In this document: in pieces, positions 59,370 to 64,000 of the stretch
How positions within the stretch are numbered: position 1 is the first letter of the stretch
Layout of the letters: each line of letters opens with the position of its first letter
IMG/VR virus record: IMGVR_UViG_3300047560_000724
Location: 1 to 64,000 of that record
DNA length: 64,000 nt
From: a virus
Reading direction: 5' to 3' (one strand)
Made by a program: the position numbers and the translations under genes
Notes under the pieces: generated by a model
Told to the model about the DNA's origin: nothing
Databases searched by the model: none
What the model saw: the letters and a program-made list of their open reading frames with translations, nothing else

Positions 59370-60050
59370 TTAAAGAACTTTGGTGGAGGTAACAGGGATC
59401 GAACCTGCGACATTTTGGTTGCAAACCAAACGCTCTCCCAGCTGAGCTATACCCCCGAATAACGCTTTTTTAGCATCATCAAAATAAACAGCGCCTGGAT
59501 TAACATCTCTTAATGTTAGCACCATTCTTTCATTTTTTGATTTGCTGTTATCAAAATCGTGAAAAATTTCTGTATTAAAAAGAATACACTCGCCCTGTTG
59601 TGCGGTCATACGCTTTAATGGAGTATGTTTTTTAGAATCAAATCCTAAACATTCTCTACTTTGTTTCCTTTCAATAGGATCAGGATCAATTGGGTATTCT
59701 TTTAACTCTTCATCGGAATACCAACTTGTAACACAATCGTTATCAAGAATCTTAACTGTATAATTAAGACTGTAGCGATGGTCTAACCCGTCCTTATGTG
59801 CTCTATAATAATATCCTGGCTGTGTTGTAAACAACGACACTCGCCATTGATTTAATTTTAGTTCTTCATTCAATGGTATACTATCCATAATATCTTTTGC
59901 TTGTGCTGTAGGATATATGTGATGTGTAAATCCTTTTGTAAAGGACATACCCCATACATACGCCAGGCATTTAGTTATTACAGTATCTAGTCCTTCGTGT
60001 GTAAAACGAATATAGTACGGACTACAGTCTTCTATTATAGTATACTTCAT
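59370..60050 (-). CDS. 2OG-Fe(II)-oxygenase-like protein whose frame runs through tRNA-Ala
   Basis: 226 residues. YYYRAHKDGLDHRYSLNYTV and ILFNTEIFHDFDNSKSKNER give HxD...H and a distal Arg, as in 2OG-Fe(II) oxygenases of T4-like phages. The last 28 residues (GIAQLGERLVCNQNVAGSIP) are simply the translation of tRNA-Ala at 59381-59456, so the natural C-terminus was probably extended when a tRNA abutted it. The ATG follows CATAAATA by 4 nt (TACA), suggesting a leaderless late mRNA. Confidence 0.65.
   Translation of the reverse strand: MKYTIIEDCSPYYIRFTHEGLDTVITKCLAYVWGMSFTKGFTHHIYPTAQAKDIMDSIPLNEELKLNQWRVSLFTTQPGYYYRAHKDGLDHRYSLNYTVKILDNDCVTSWYSDEELKEYPIDPDPIERKQSRECLGFDSKKHTPLKRMTAQQGECILFNTEIFHDFDNSKSKNERMVLTLRDVNPGAVYFDDAKKALFGGIAQLGERLVCNQNVAGSIPVTSTKVL
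59381..59456 (-). tRNA. tRNA-Ala (UGC)
   Basis: Acceptor GGGGGTA with the G3-U70 pair that defines alanine identity, anticodon loop TTTGCAA, encoded CCA. It lies inside the 3' end of the oxygenase-like frame. Confidence 0.96.
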
Positions 60051-60054
60051 TGTA

Positions 60055-60062
60055 TATTTATG
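60055..60062 (-). promoter_or_regulatory. Late promoter box immediately before oxygenase-like gene
   Basis: CATAAATA on the minus strand, four nt before the ATG at 60050. Its upstream end overlaps the CCA of tRNA-Asn. Confidence 0.55.
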
Positions 60063-60137
60063 GCTCCCCGAGCTGGGCTCGAACCAGCGACACCTTGATT
60101 AACAGTCAAGTGCTTCTACCAACTGAGCTATCAGGGA
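60061..60137 (-). tRNA. tRNA-Asn (GUU)
   Basis: Acceptor TCCCTGA, anticodon loop CTGTTAA in stem CTTGA/TCAAG, T-arm GCTGG-TTCGAGC-CCAGC, encoded CCA. Confidence 0.95.
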
Positions 60138-60143
60138 ATATTC

Positions 60144-60593
60144 TCATATCTCTTTATGTAGCCTATAAAATTTAGGGTACATACCGACCTTGGCCGCTGA
60201 TGCTAAACGACTCTTGTTGTTTACTTCAACAAGACTACTTAACATATAAGCGCCTAATTTTTTACAATCTGCCTCGTAGTACTCGTGGCAAATTTGATTT
60301 AATCCTCTTCCTCGGAATTCTGGTTCAGTAAAACTAAGAACTAACCAGCCCATTCGTTGATCTGGATAGTATTCATAAGCAATACCGCCTTGAACATTAC
60401 CACTAGTATCTTGCACCCAAACAACTCTGTTTGAAATCTTAAATGCAAAAGTGGGTAATGAAAACCCTTTATCAACAAGTTCAGCCCAAACTTTTAAAAA
60501 CGGAGCAACAACTGGAGTATATTGCATCGTATCCGATTGCCAAACTTCAATTGGGTTACCTAGCTTGTCTTGAGCATCTGCTATCTTCTTCAT
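60144..60593 (-). CDS. GNAT-family acetyltransferase
   Basis: 149 residues. The acetyl-CoA motif is LSFTEPEFRGRGLNQICHEY (R-x-x-G-x-G-like, about residue 92), followed by VEVNNKSRLASAAKVGMYPK typical of motif B (NxxSxxxxxKxGF). Substrate unknown; a target in translation or envelope is possible. Confidence 0.8.
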   Translation of the reverse strand: MKKIADAQDKLGNPIEVWQSDTMQYTPVVAPFLKVWAELVDKGFSLPTFAFKISNRVVWVQDTSGNVQGGIAYEYYPDQRMGWLVLSFTEPEFRGRGLNQICHEYYEADCKKLGAYMLSSLVEVNNKSRLASAAKVGMYPKFYRLHKEI

Positions 60594-60634
60594 ACTTACA
60601 CCTTTAAAAATGTAAATTACTTATCACTACTAAT

Positions 60635-60728
60635 TGGCGGTGAGCGAGAGATTCGAACTCTCGATGCAGGTTTATGCCCACATGCCTCCTTAGCAGGGAG
60701 GTACCTTCGGCCACTCGGTCAGCTCACC
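60635..60728 (-). tRNA. tRNA-Ser (GCU)
   Basis: Acceptor GGTGAGC, anticodon loop CTGCTAA in stem CCTCC/GGAGG, long variable arm, discriminator G, encoded CCA. Confidence 0.95.
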
Positions 60729-60934
60729 ATTAGTTGTATTGTCTTGTTATGGACAACAATAACCCTATTGCCGTTTGCTTTTAACGAGCACAACTTGTAT
60801 GAGTCCTCCTGCAGAAGGTTGTCTCACTTTCATTATGCATCAACAGTATTGGCCGCGCTAGCTAGACGGAGGACCCATTGACTGTGCATTACCCAGGTGT
60901 ACACTGAGTTTTTCCAAAACAATACAACTAATGG
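60727..60934 (-). repeat. Spacer RNA closed by a 20-bp inverted repeat between tRNA-Tyr and tRNA-Ser
   Basis: CCATTAGTTGTATTGTCTTG at 60727-60746 and CAAAACAATACAACTAATGG at 60915-60934 are complementary except one position. The outer bases belong to the first two bases of tRNA-Ser and the CCA end of tRNA-Tyr. Inside, GGGTCCTCC and GGAGGACTC form a second 9-bp stem. No coding frame. A structured ncRNA or processing element. Confidence 0.6.
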
Positions 60935-61016
60935 TGGACAGGGACGGATTCGAACCATCGTAGCCTGAGGCGGCAGATTTACAGTCTGCTGGTATTAACC
61001 ACTCACCCACCTGTCC
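60932..61016 (-). tRNA. tRNA-Tyr (GUA)
   Basis: Acceptor GGACAGG, anticodon loop CTGTAAA in stem GCAGA/TCTGC, long variable arm as in bacterial tRNA-Tyr, encoded CCA. Confidence 0.95.
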
Positions 61017-61022
61017 ATTGTT

Positions 61023-61107
61023 TGGTGCGACCTCCCGGAATCGAACCGGGACGACTTTCGTCGAGAGATTTTAAGTCTCTTGTGTCTACCTATTTCACCA
61101 AGGTCGC
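61023..61107 (-). tRNA. tRNA-Leu (UAA)
   Basis: Acceptor GCGACCT, anticodon loop CTTAAAA in stem AGAGA/TCTCT, long variable arm, discriminator A, encoded CCA. Confidence 0.95.
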
Positions 61108-61112
61108 ATATC

Positions 61113-61340
61113 TTACTGACTTCTGCGCTTCATCCAAGTGTAGTCTACACCGTCTGGACACTTTCCGTCATTAACGCTGTCAGCACCAAAGATGCCAACA
61201 ATTTCCATTTCGTTACCTTTTATAGTAACAAATTCATTCATGTGCTTTGCAAGGTTCATTGCTTCTGCAAGTGTAAGAACCTTAAATGTTTCTTCTTTAC
61301 CTATTACTTTATACATTGTTAATTTTACTTTCTTTTTCAC
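61113..61340 (-). CDS. Small hypothetical protein
   Basis: 75 residues if the GTG at 61340 is used, 67 from ATG 61316; neither has a strong ribosome site. Contains LTLAEAMNLAKHMNEFVTIK and ends DYTWMKRRSQ. It fills the gap between tRNA-Leu and tRNA-Trp. No family recognised. Confidence 0.5.
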   Translation of the reverse strand: MKKKVKLTMYKVIGKEETFKVLTLAEAMNLAKHMNEFVTIKGNEMEIVGIFGADSVNDGKCPDGVDYTWMKRRSQ

Positions 61341-61366
61341 TCATCACAACAATGACGACAATTAAA

Positions 61367-61440
61367 TGGCGTACCCCCAGGGACTCGAACCCCGACCGAC
61401 AGTTTTGGAGACTGTAATGCTGCCATTACACTAGGGATAC
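61367..61440 (-). tRNA. tRNA-Trp (CCA)
   Basis: Acceptor GTATCCC with a U-G pair, anticodon loop CTCCAAA in stem ACAGT/ACTGT, discriminator G, encoded CCA. Confidence 0.94.
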
Positions 61441-61447
61441 ATGTCCT

Positions 61448-61539
61448 TGGCGGAAGCTGAGAGATTCGAACTCTCGGACGGGATAAACCGTCGGCAGTTT
61501 TCAAGACTGCTGCAATAAACCGGACTCTGCCAAACTTCC
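61448..61539 (-). tRNA. tRNA-Ser (UGA)
   Basis: Acceptor GGAAGTT, anticodon loop CTTGAAA in stem GCAGT/ACTGC, long variable arm, discriminator G, encoded CCA. Confidence 0.95.
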
Positions 61540-61544
61540 ATTAT

Positions 61545-61627
61545 TGGTGCCCCCTCCGAGACTCGAACTCGGACGCTCTCGCACTGGCTTCTAAGACCAG
61601 CGTGTCTACCAATTCCACCAAAGGGGC
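61545..61627 (-). tRNA. tRNA-Leu (UAG)
   Basis: Acceptor GCCCCTT, anticodon loop CTTAGAA in stem CTGGT/GCCAG, long variable arm, encoded CCA. Confidence 0.95.
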
Positions 61628-61637
61628 ATAATTCTTT

Positions 61638-61731
61638 ACCATATAGAAACACACTAGCGGGCATATCTAGGTTGCCGCTTATCGCACCTTAGTCCTAGTA
61701 CTGAGTATAGGCTAGTGCATTTTTATATGGT
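61638..61731 (-). repeat. Hairpin element 1 (ACCATATA family)
   Basis: ACCATATAGAAACACACTAG at the left end pairs with the right end (CTAGTGCATTTTTATATGGT) to form a stem of about 20 bp with few mismatches; an inner CTAGG/CCTAG stem follows. The right end overlaps the CCA of tRNA-Glu. Same terminal sequence as elements 2 and 3, different interior. Confidence 0.65.
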
Positions 61732-61803
61732 ACTCGGTAGGGGAATCGAACCCCTCTTCCCGCCGTGAAAGGGCGGTGTCCTAGACCGATAGACGAACCG
61801 AGC
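61728..61803 (-). tRNA. tRNA-Glu (UUC)
   Basis: Acceptor GCTCGGT, anticodon loop CTTTCAC in stem CCGCC/GGCGG, encoded CCA lying inside the ATATGGT repeat. Confidence 0.95.
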
Positions 61804-61863
61804 AAATTAACCGTTAAATTTTTAATGAACAATTATACTACTGTGTTAACAGCGTATGTATCT

Positions 61864-61892
61864 ATTATATAGCCTACCAAGCATTGTGTCAA
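61864..61892 (-). promoter_or_regulatory. sigma70-type promoter inside the tRNA array
   Basis: TTGACA (61892-61887), 17-nt spacer, TATAAT (61869-61864) on the minus strand, preceded by TTAGCCAAAAAAG; about 55 nt before tRNA-Glu. It would drive the array from Glu downwards. Confidence 0.88.
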
Positions 61893-61923
61893 TACTTTTT
61901 TGGCTAACAATGCAAATATATTT

Positions 61924-61998
61924 TGGCCGGGCTTAGAGGAATCGAACCTCTACCTGCGGTTTCGAAGACCGTAATGATATCCATTTCACCAAAGCCCG
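61924..61998 (-). tRNA. tRNA-Arg (UCG)
   Basis: Acceptor CGGGCTT, anticodon loop CTTCGAA in stem ACGGT/ACCGC (first pair A-C mismatch), T-arm AGAGG-TTCGATT-CCTCT, discriminator G, encoded CCA. Confidence 0.9.
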
Positions 61999-62000
61999 CA

Positions 62001-62007
62001 ATAAATA
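62001..62007 (+). promoter_or_regulatory. Late promoter box immediately before plus-strand oxygenase-like gene
   Basis: ATAAATA, four nt (TTCT) before the GTG start at 62012, just after the tRNA-Arg gene on the other strand. Confidence 0.5.
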
Positions 62008-62011
62008 TTCT

Positions 62012-62554
62012 GTGAAAAATTATTATCCAATACTAGTTGACAATTTAGAATCATTAAGGGAAAAAGTACTTGCCAATCTTCCTGAACGAGTTTTTAACTT
62101 TACTGCCGTTACTTACGACCATGCACTTGCTTATAACATAGCAAGACTACCCGAAGTAGTTTCTGCACTCGAACAGTTTGGAGGTATTAAACAAATTGAG
62201 TCAATTGCGTTTAATGTAACACCACCTAACCGTACTGGGAAGATACATACCGACACTGGCGGATATGCTTACACTTTTAATATTCCATTATTAAATTTTA
62301 GAAACACATTCTTACGGTTACACAGGAAAACTAAAGAACCTATTTCTAAAACTTATAAAGATCCGCAAGGTAATGATATCAATTATCACTTATACAATAA
62401 AACAAACTGTGTGTTAGATCAAACAATAGAAACGCTTGAACCACATATATTTAATACAACAGTTCCACATCAAGTAGTTAATCCTAACGATACTATCAGA
62501 ATTAATATGCTGATTAGATTGAAGTTAGATACTGACTTTAGTAAATTTAATTAA
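62012..62554 (+). CDS. 2OG-Fe(II)-oxygenase/cupin-like protein
   Basis: 180 residues from GTG 62012; no ATG or ribosome site is available near the start and the ATAAATA box ends 4 nt upstream. TGKIHTDTGGYAYTFNIPLL gives HxD and FNTTVPHQVVNPNDTIRINM the distal His and an Arg, the facial triad pattern of non-haem iron oxygenases. Only plus-strand gene inside the tRNA array, divergently placed. Substrate unknown. Confidence 0.65.
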   Translation: MKNYYPILVDNLESLREKVLANLPERVFNFTAVTYDHALAYNIARLPEVVSALEQFGGIKQIESIAFNVTPPNRTGKIHTDTGGYAYTFNIPLLNFRNTFLRLHRKTKEPISKTYKDPQGNDINYHLYNKTNCVLDQTIETLEPHIFNTTVPHQVVNPNDTIRINMLIRLKLDTDFSKFN

Positions 62555-62555
62555 C

Positions 62556-62630
62556 TGGCACCGCGAGTTGGATTCGAACCAACATCTTACACTTTAGAAG
62601 AGTGTTGCCTATCCCTTAGACTATCGCGGT
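62556..62630 (-). tRNA. tRNA-Arg (UCU)
   Basis: Acceptor ACCGCGA, anticodon loop CTTCTAA in stem ACACT/AGTGT, T-arm GTTGG-TTCGAAT-CCAAC, discriminator G, encoded CCA. A permuted UCU copy lies at 63150-63262. Confidence 0.95.
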
Positions 62631-62631
62631 A

Positions 62632-62705
62632 TGGTGCTCTTAGATAGAATCGAACTATCATTACCTCCATACCAAAGAGGCGTTCTACCATTTAACTATA
62701 AGAGC
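62632..62705 (-). tRNA. tRNA-Thr (GGU)
   Basis: Acceptor GCTCTTA, anticodon loop TTGGTAT in stem CCTCT/GGAGG, T-arm GATAG-TTCGATT-CTATC, encoded CCA. Confidence 0.9.
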
Positions 62706-62707
62706 AA

Positions 62708-62786
62708 TGGTACCCCTGCTCCGATTCGAACGGAGAACAACTTCTCCTTTTGAGAGAGACGACTTTACCAATTTGTCCACAGGGGC
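62708..62786 (-). tRNA. tRNA-Leu-like (CAA) with short variable arm
   Basis: Acceptor GCCCCTG, Leu-like D-arm GAC-loop-GTC, anticodon loop CTCAAAA in stem TCTCT/GGAGA, T-arm CTCCG-TTCGAAT-CGGAG, encoded CCA. The variable region is only about 7 nt, unlike normal Leu tRNAs. Confidence 0.82.
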
Positions 62787-62843
62787 ATAGAATTTGTCTT
62801 AGATTGTTCACCGCACAATCTAAGAAAGCGGGGGTCTGTTGAA

Positions 62844-63056
62844 TTTGTAAGTAGTTCCCCCATCGTTATAGGAACCATTCACCCGTGTAATTAAGCCGGC
62901 CGGGACTCGGTACGCCACTAGGGATACTAGTCCAGTTTAGCAACCTGTTTGCAACCGTCCTTCCGGGCGGCCGGGAGTTGAACCCGCAACCTTCTACTAT
63001 TTCGGTCCTTCGAAGAAACCTAGATAGCGTGACATTCTCTTGCTGACACTTACAAA
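62844..63056 (-). ncRNA. Candidate second circularly permuted tRNA-like RNA
   Basis: Outer ends pair as a perfect 9-bp stem (ACTTACAAA at 63048-63056, TTTGTAAGT at 62844-62852). On the minus strand a T-arm CGGG-TTCAACT-CCCG (62986-62972) is followed directly by acceptor strand GCCGCCC, a GGAA tetraloop, and a complementary acceptor strand GGACGGT (62960-62954) and a D-like arm GCAA-ACAGG-TTGC. So the 3' half precedes the 5' half. A 5-bp/7-nt hairpin with loop CTTCGAA lies upstream (63020-63004). One A-C mismatch in the acceptor. Confidence 0.5.
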
Positions 63057-63061
63057 ACTGT

Positions 63062-63137
63062 TGGGGTGCTAGATGGGGAACGATCCCATACTATCGCTTT
63101 CACAGAGCGAGGTGCAGACCACTACACTACTAACACC
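63062..63137 (-). tRNA. tRNA-His (GUG)
   Basis: Extra G-1 opposite C73, the histidine identity pair, is encoded; acceptor GTGTTAG, anticodon loop CTGTGAA in stem TCGCT/AGCGA, encoded CCA. Confidence 0.95.
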
Positions 63138-63149
63138 ATAGAAAAAACA

Positions 63150-63262
63150 GGATACATTTTATAGCGCACTACCAATTGTGCTAACTTGGCATGAAGCCAA
63201 ATGTTGGACTCGAACCAACAACCTCTCGCTTAGAAGGCGAAAATTGTTTGCTGTTAGTATCC
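63150..63262 (-). tRNA. Circularly permuted tRNA-Arg (UCU)
   Basis: Reading the minus strand: anticodon arm TTCGC-CTTCTAA-GCGAG (63241-63225), variable AGGTT, T-arm GTTGG-TTCGAGT-CCAAC (63219-63203), acceptor 3' strand ATTTGGC (63202-63196), a 5-nt loop TTCAT, acceptor 5' strand GCCAAGT (63190-63184), TA, D-arm GCAC-AATTGGTA-GTGC (63181-63166), G26. All arms are complete and the acceptor has 7 pairs, but the 3' half comes first; the break is between positions 26 and 27. Ends GGATAC and GTATCC pair. CCA is not encoded. Confidence 0.78.
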
Positions 63263-63268
63263 TAAACT

Positions 63269-63344
63269 TGGAGCGGGAGACGAGGTTCGAACTCGCGACA
63301 TTTACCTTGGCAAGGTAATGCTCTACCAACTGAGCTACTCCCGC
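63269..63344 (-). tRNA. tRNA-Gly (GCC)
   Basis: Acceptor GCGGGAG, anticodon loop TTGCCAA in stem TTACC/GGTAA, encoded CCA. Confidence 0.95.
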
Positions 63345-63352
63345 ATGAGACT

Positions 63353-63429
63353 TGGCGCGGTGGACGGGGCTCGAACCCGCGACCCTTGGCGTGACAGGCC
63401 AATACTCTGACCAACTGAGCTACCACCGC
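63353..63429 (-). tRNA. tRNA-Asp (GUC)
   Basis: Acceptor GCGGTGG, anticodon loop CTGTCAC in stem TTGGC/GCCAA, discriminator G73 (Asp identity), encoded CCA. Confidence 0.95.
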
Positions 63430-63452
63430 GTAATTTTAATTATCTTTTATTT

Positions 63453-63526
63453 TGGTTCCTCCAACAAGAATCGAACTTGTAATGACCGGTTATCAGCCGA
63501 TTGTTATACCATTTAACTATAGAGGA
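63453..63526 (-). tRNA. tRNA-Ile (GAU)
   Basis: Acceptor TCCTCTA, anticodon loop CTGATAA in stem ATCGG/CCGGT, T-arm ACAAG-TTCGATT-CTTGT, encoded CCA. Confidence 0.93.
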
Positions 63527-63532
63527 ATAATT

Positions 63533-63607
63533 TGGTGGTGATGAGTAGAGTCGAACTACCACCAGACTCCGTATGAAGGAGGCGCACTACCATTATGCTA
63601 CATCACC
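63533..63607 (-). tRNA. tRNA with CAU anticodon (Met or Ile2), copy 2
   Basis: Acceptor GGTGATG, anticodon loop TTCATAC in stem CCTCC/GGAGT, T-arm GGTAG-TTCGACT-CTACT, encoded CCA. Its first bases are part of hairpin element 2. Confidence 0.88.
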
Positions 63608-63703
63608 ATATAGAAACACACTCGTGCCTTTTTCGTCAGAGGAAGGTGGCCTTTCCCAGTACCCGGACTATGTCCGGTGTCGAATATGTTTTCATATGGT
63701 AAT
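63605..63703 (-). repeat. Hairpin element 2 (ACCATATA family)
   Basis: Left end ACCATATAGAAACACACT, right end TGTTTTCATATGGTA; inner CCGGAC-ATA-GTCCGG hairpin. It begins within tRNA-Met copy 2 and abuts element 3. Confidence 0.62.
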
Positions 63704-63790
63704 ACCATATAGAAACACACTGGCTTGCAAGACTTCTACTAACCTTTCGATGGATGTCGCAGTTAGTATTCAATGTGTTTTTATATGGTA
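63704..63790 (-). repeat. Hairpin element 3 (ACCATATA family)
   Basis: Left end TACCATATAGAAACACA and right end TGTGTTTTTATATGGTA pair over 17 positions with one mismatch. The right end overlaps the CCA of tRNA-Lys (UUU). Confidence 0.68.
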
Positions 63791-63859
63791 GGGGCACAGA
63801 GAATCGAACTCTGATTAATAGGTTAAAAGCCTACTACTTTGCCGTTAAGTTATACCCCC
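63786..63859 (-). tRNA. tRNA-Lys (UUU)
   Basis: Acceptor GGGGGTA, anticodon loop CTTTTAA in stem GTAGG/CCTAT, T-arm CAGAG-TTCGATT-CTCTG, encoded CCA within the ATATGGTA repeat. Confidence 0.93.
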
Positions 63860-63862
63860 GTA

Positions 63863-63937
63863 TGGTCCACGCTCTGAGAATCGAACTCAGTTCCTCCGGG
63901 TAAGAGCCGGTTACTTCGCCACTAAAGTTTAGCGTGG
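63863..63937 (-). tRNA. tRNA-Lys (CUU)
   Basis: Acceptor CCACGCT, anticodon loop CTCTTAC in stem ACCGG/CCGGA (first pair A-A), position 8 is A instead of U, T-arm CTGAG-TTCGATT-CTCAG, encoded CCA. Confidence 0.85.
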
Positions 63938-64000
63938 TTGGTCGTAATTAAATTGATTTAATGTGCCAACCAGGACCAATACGGGGTCAAGGTCGACACT
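63938..64000. other. Right window edge, spacer with inverted repeat
   Basis: TTGGTC (63938-63943) and GACCAA (about 63974-63979) form an inverted repeat starting one base after tRNA-Lys. Probably another closed tRNA spacer, cut by the edge. Confidence 0.3.

Noticed and set aside
62844-63056. Reading this RNA as a tmRNA
   Set aside because: The T-loop TTCAACT is tmRNA-like, but no tag peptide ending in ALAA-type residues, no G3-U70 pair and a 4-bp D-arm are found. Kept as permuted tRNA-like candidate instead.
61638-63790. CRISPR array from the repeated ACCATATA ends
   Set aside because: Repeats are inverted pairs closing hairpins, only three copies, irregular spacing, no cas genes.
57308-63937. 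Prophage attachment site in a tRNA gene
   Set aside because: No integrase, and no duplicated tRNA 3' ends; the tRNAs belong to the phage array.

Overview
The window looks like an internal piece of a large T4-type myovirus genome that infects a Gram-negative, probably aquatic, proteobacterium. The reasons are: almost all genes lie on one strand and overlap at TAATG or ATGA junctions; there are T4-type genes (clamp-loader small subunit, ATP-dependent DNA ligase, PhoH, GroES-like co-chaperonin, dCMP deaminase, MazG-like protein, UvdE, kinase-only PNK, very long baseplate/fibre proteins); T4-type late promoter boxes (NTAAATA) occur; and a very large tRNA array is present. The host assignment is inferred from spanins, small lipoproteins and TRAP/TTT solute-binding proteins. 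The window edges cut a virion gene (left) and the tRNA array (right).

Layout. 1-8615: a block of presumed capsid-packaged or prohead proteins (minus strand) that share a short N-terminal tag and V/L-x-E motifs, including a Dps, a nucleotidyltransferase and a ligase-like enzyme. 8593-11782: ClpA and a CbpA-type DnaJ. 11851-14033: lysis cassette (holin, Rz1-like and Rz-like spanins, GH19 endolysin). 14033-19307: PhoH, dCMP deaminase, clamp loader, GroES and a DnaE-like fragment. 19307-27099: baseplate/fibre proteins of 185, 731 and 1669 residues. 27106-30776: IscA/ErpA, Fe/Mn superoxide dismutase, a basic Lys/Ala/Pro protein, UvdE and two QueD-like proteins. 30878-36110: a repeat-containing fibre, a 400-residue unknown, and two radical-SAM proteins with opposite domain order. 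36118-49094: many small conserved phage genes around Bax-inhibitor-1, MazG, DNA ligase, ClpP, two paralogous HExxH proteins, metallophosphoesterase, translation factor IF-1 and an AbrB-like protein. 49120-53558: a 116-nt tRNA-like RNA with its own promoter, a plus-strand operon (unknown + PP-loop ATPase), a DctP-like protein without signal peptide and a TctC-like protein with one. 53638-57307: PNK-like kinase, metallophosphoesterase, HCX5R phosphatase, a Ro60-like (DUF2828/TROVE-vWA) protein and a 0.5-kb gene-free structured stretch behind a consensus promoter. 57308-64000: 28 conventional tRNA genes (18 amino acids; Phe and Gln not seen), RNA polymerase omega subunit, HNH endonuclease, CDGSH-like, GNAT and two HxD...H oxygenase-like proteins, plus several structured non-tRNA RNAs, at least one of which is a circularly permuted tRNA-Arg.

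How the parts fit. Early transcription appears to use near-perfect host sigma70 promoters (TTGACA-17-TATAAT) and late transcription uses NTAAATA boxes, several so close to the start codon that the mRNA should be leaderless. The phage carries its own proteostasis set (ClpA, ClpP, DnaJ, GroES), pieces of the transcription and translation machinery (omega, IF-1, nearly full tRNA set) and an RNA-repair/RNA-quality neighbourhood (PNK-like kinase, phosphatases, Ro-like protein) directly beside the tRNA array. The most unusual content is in and beside that array: permuted tRNA genes, tRNA-like RNAs, and spacer hairpins whose stems include the encoded CCA ends.
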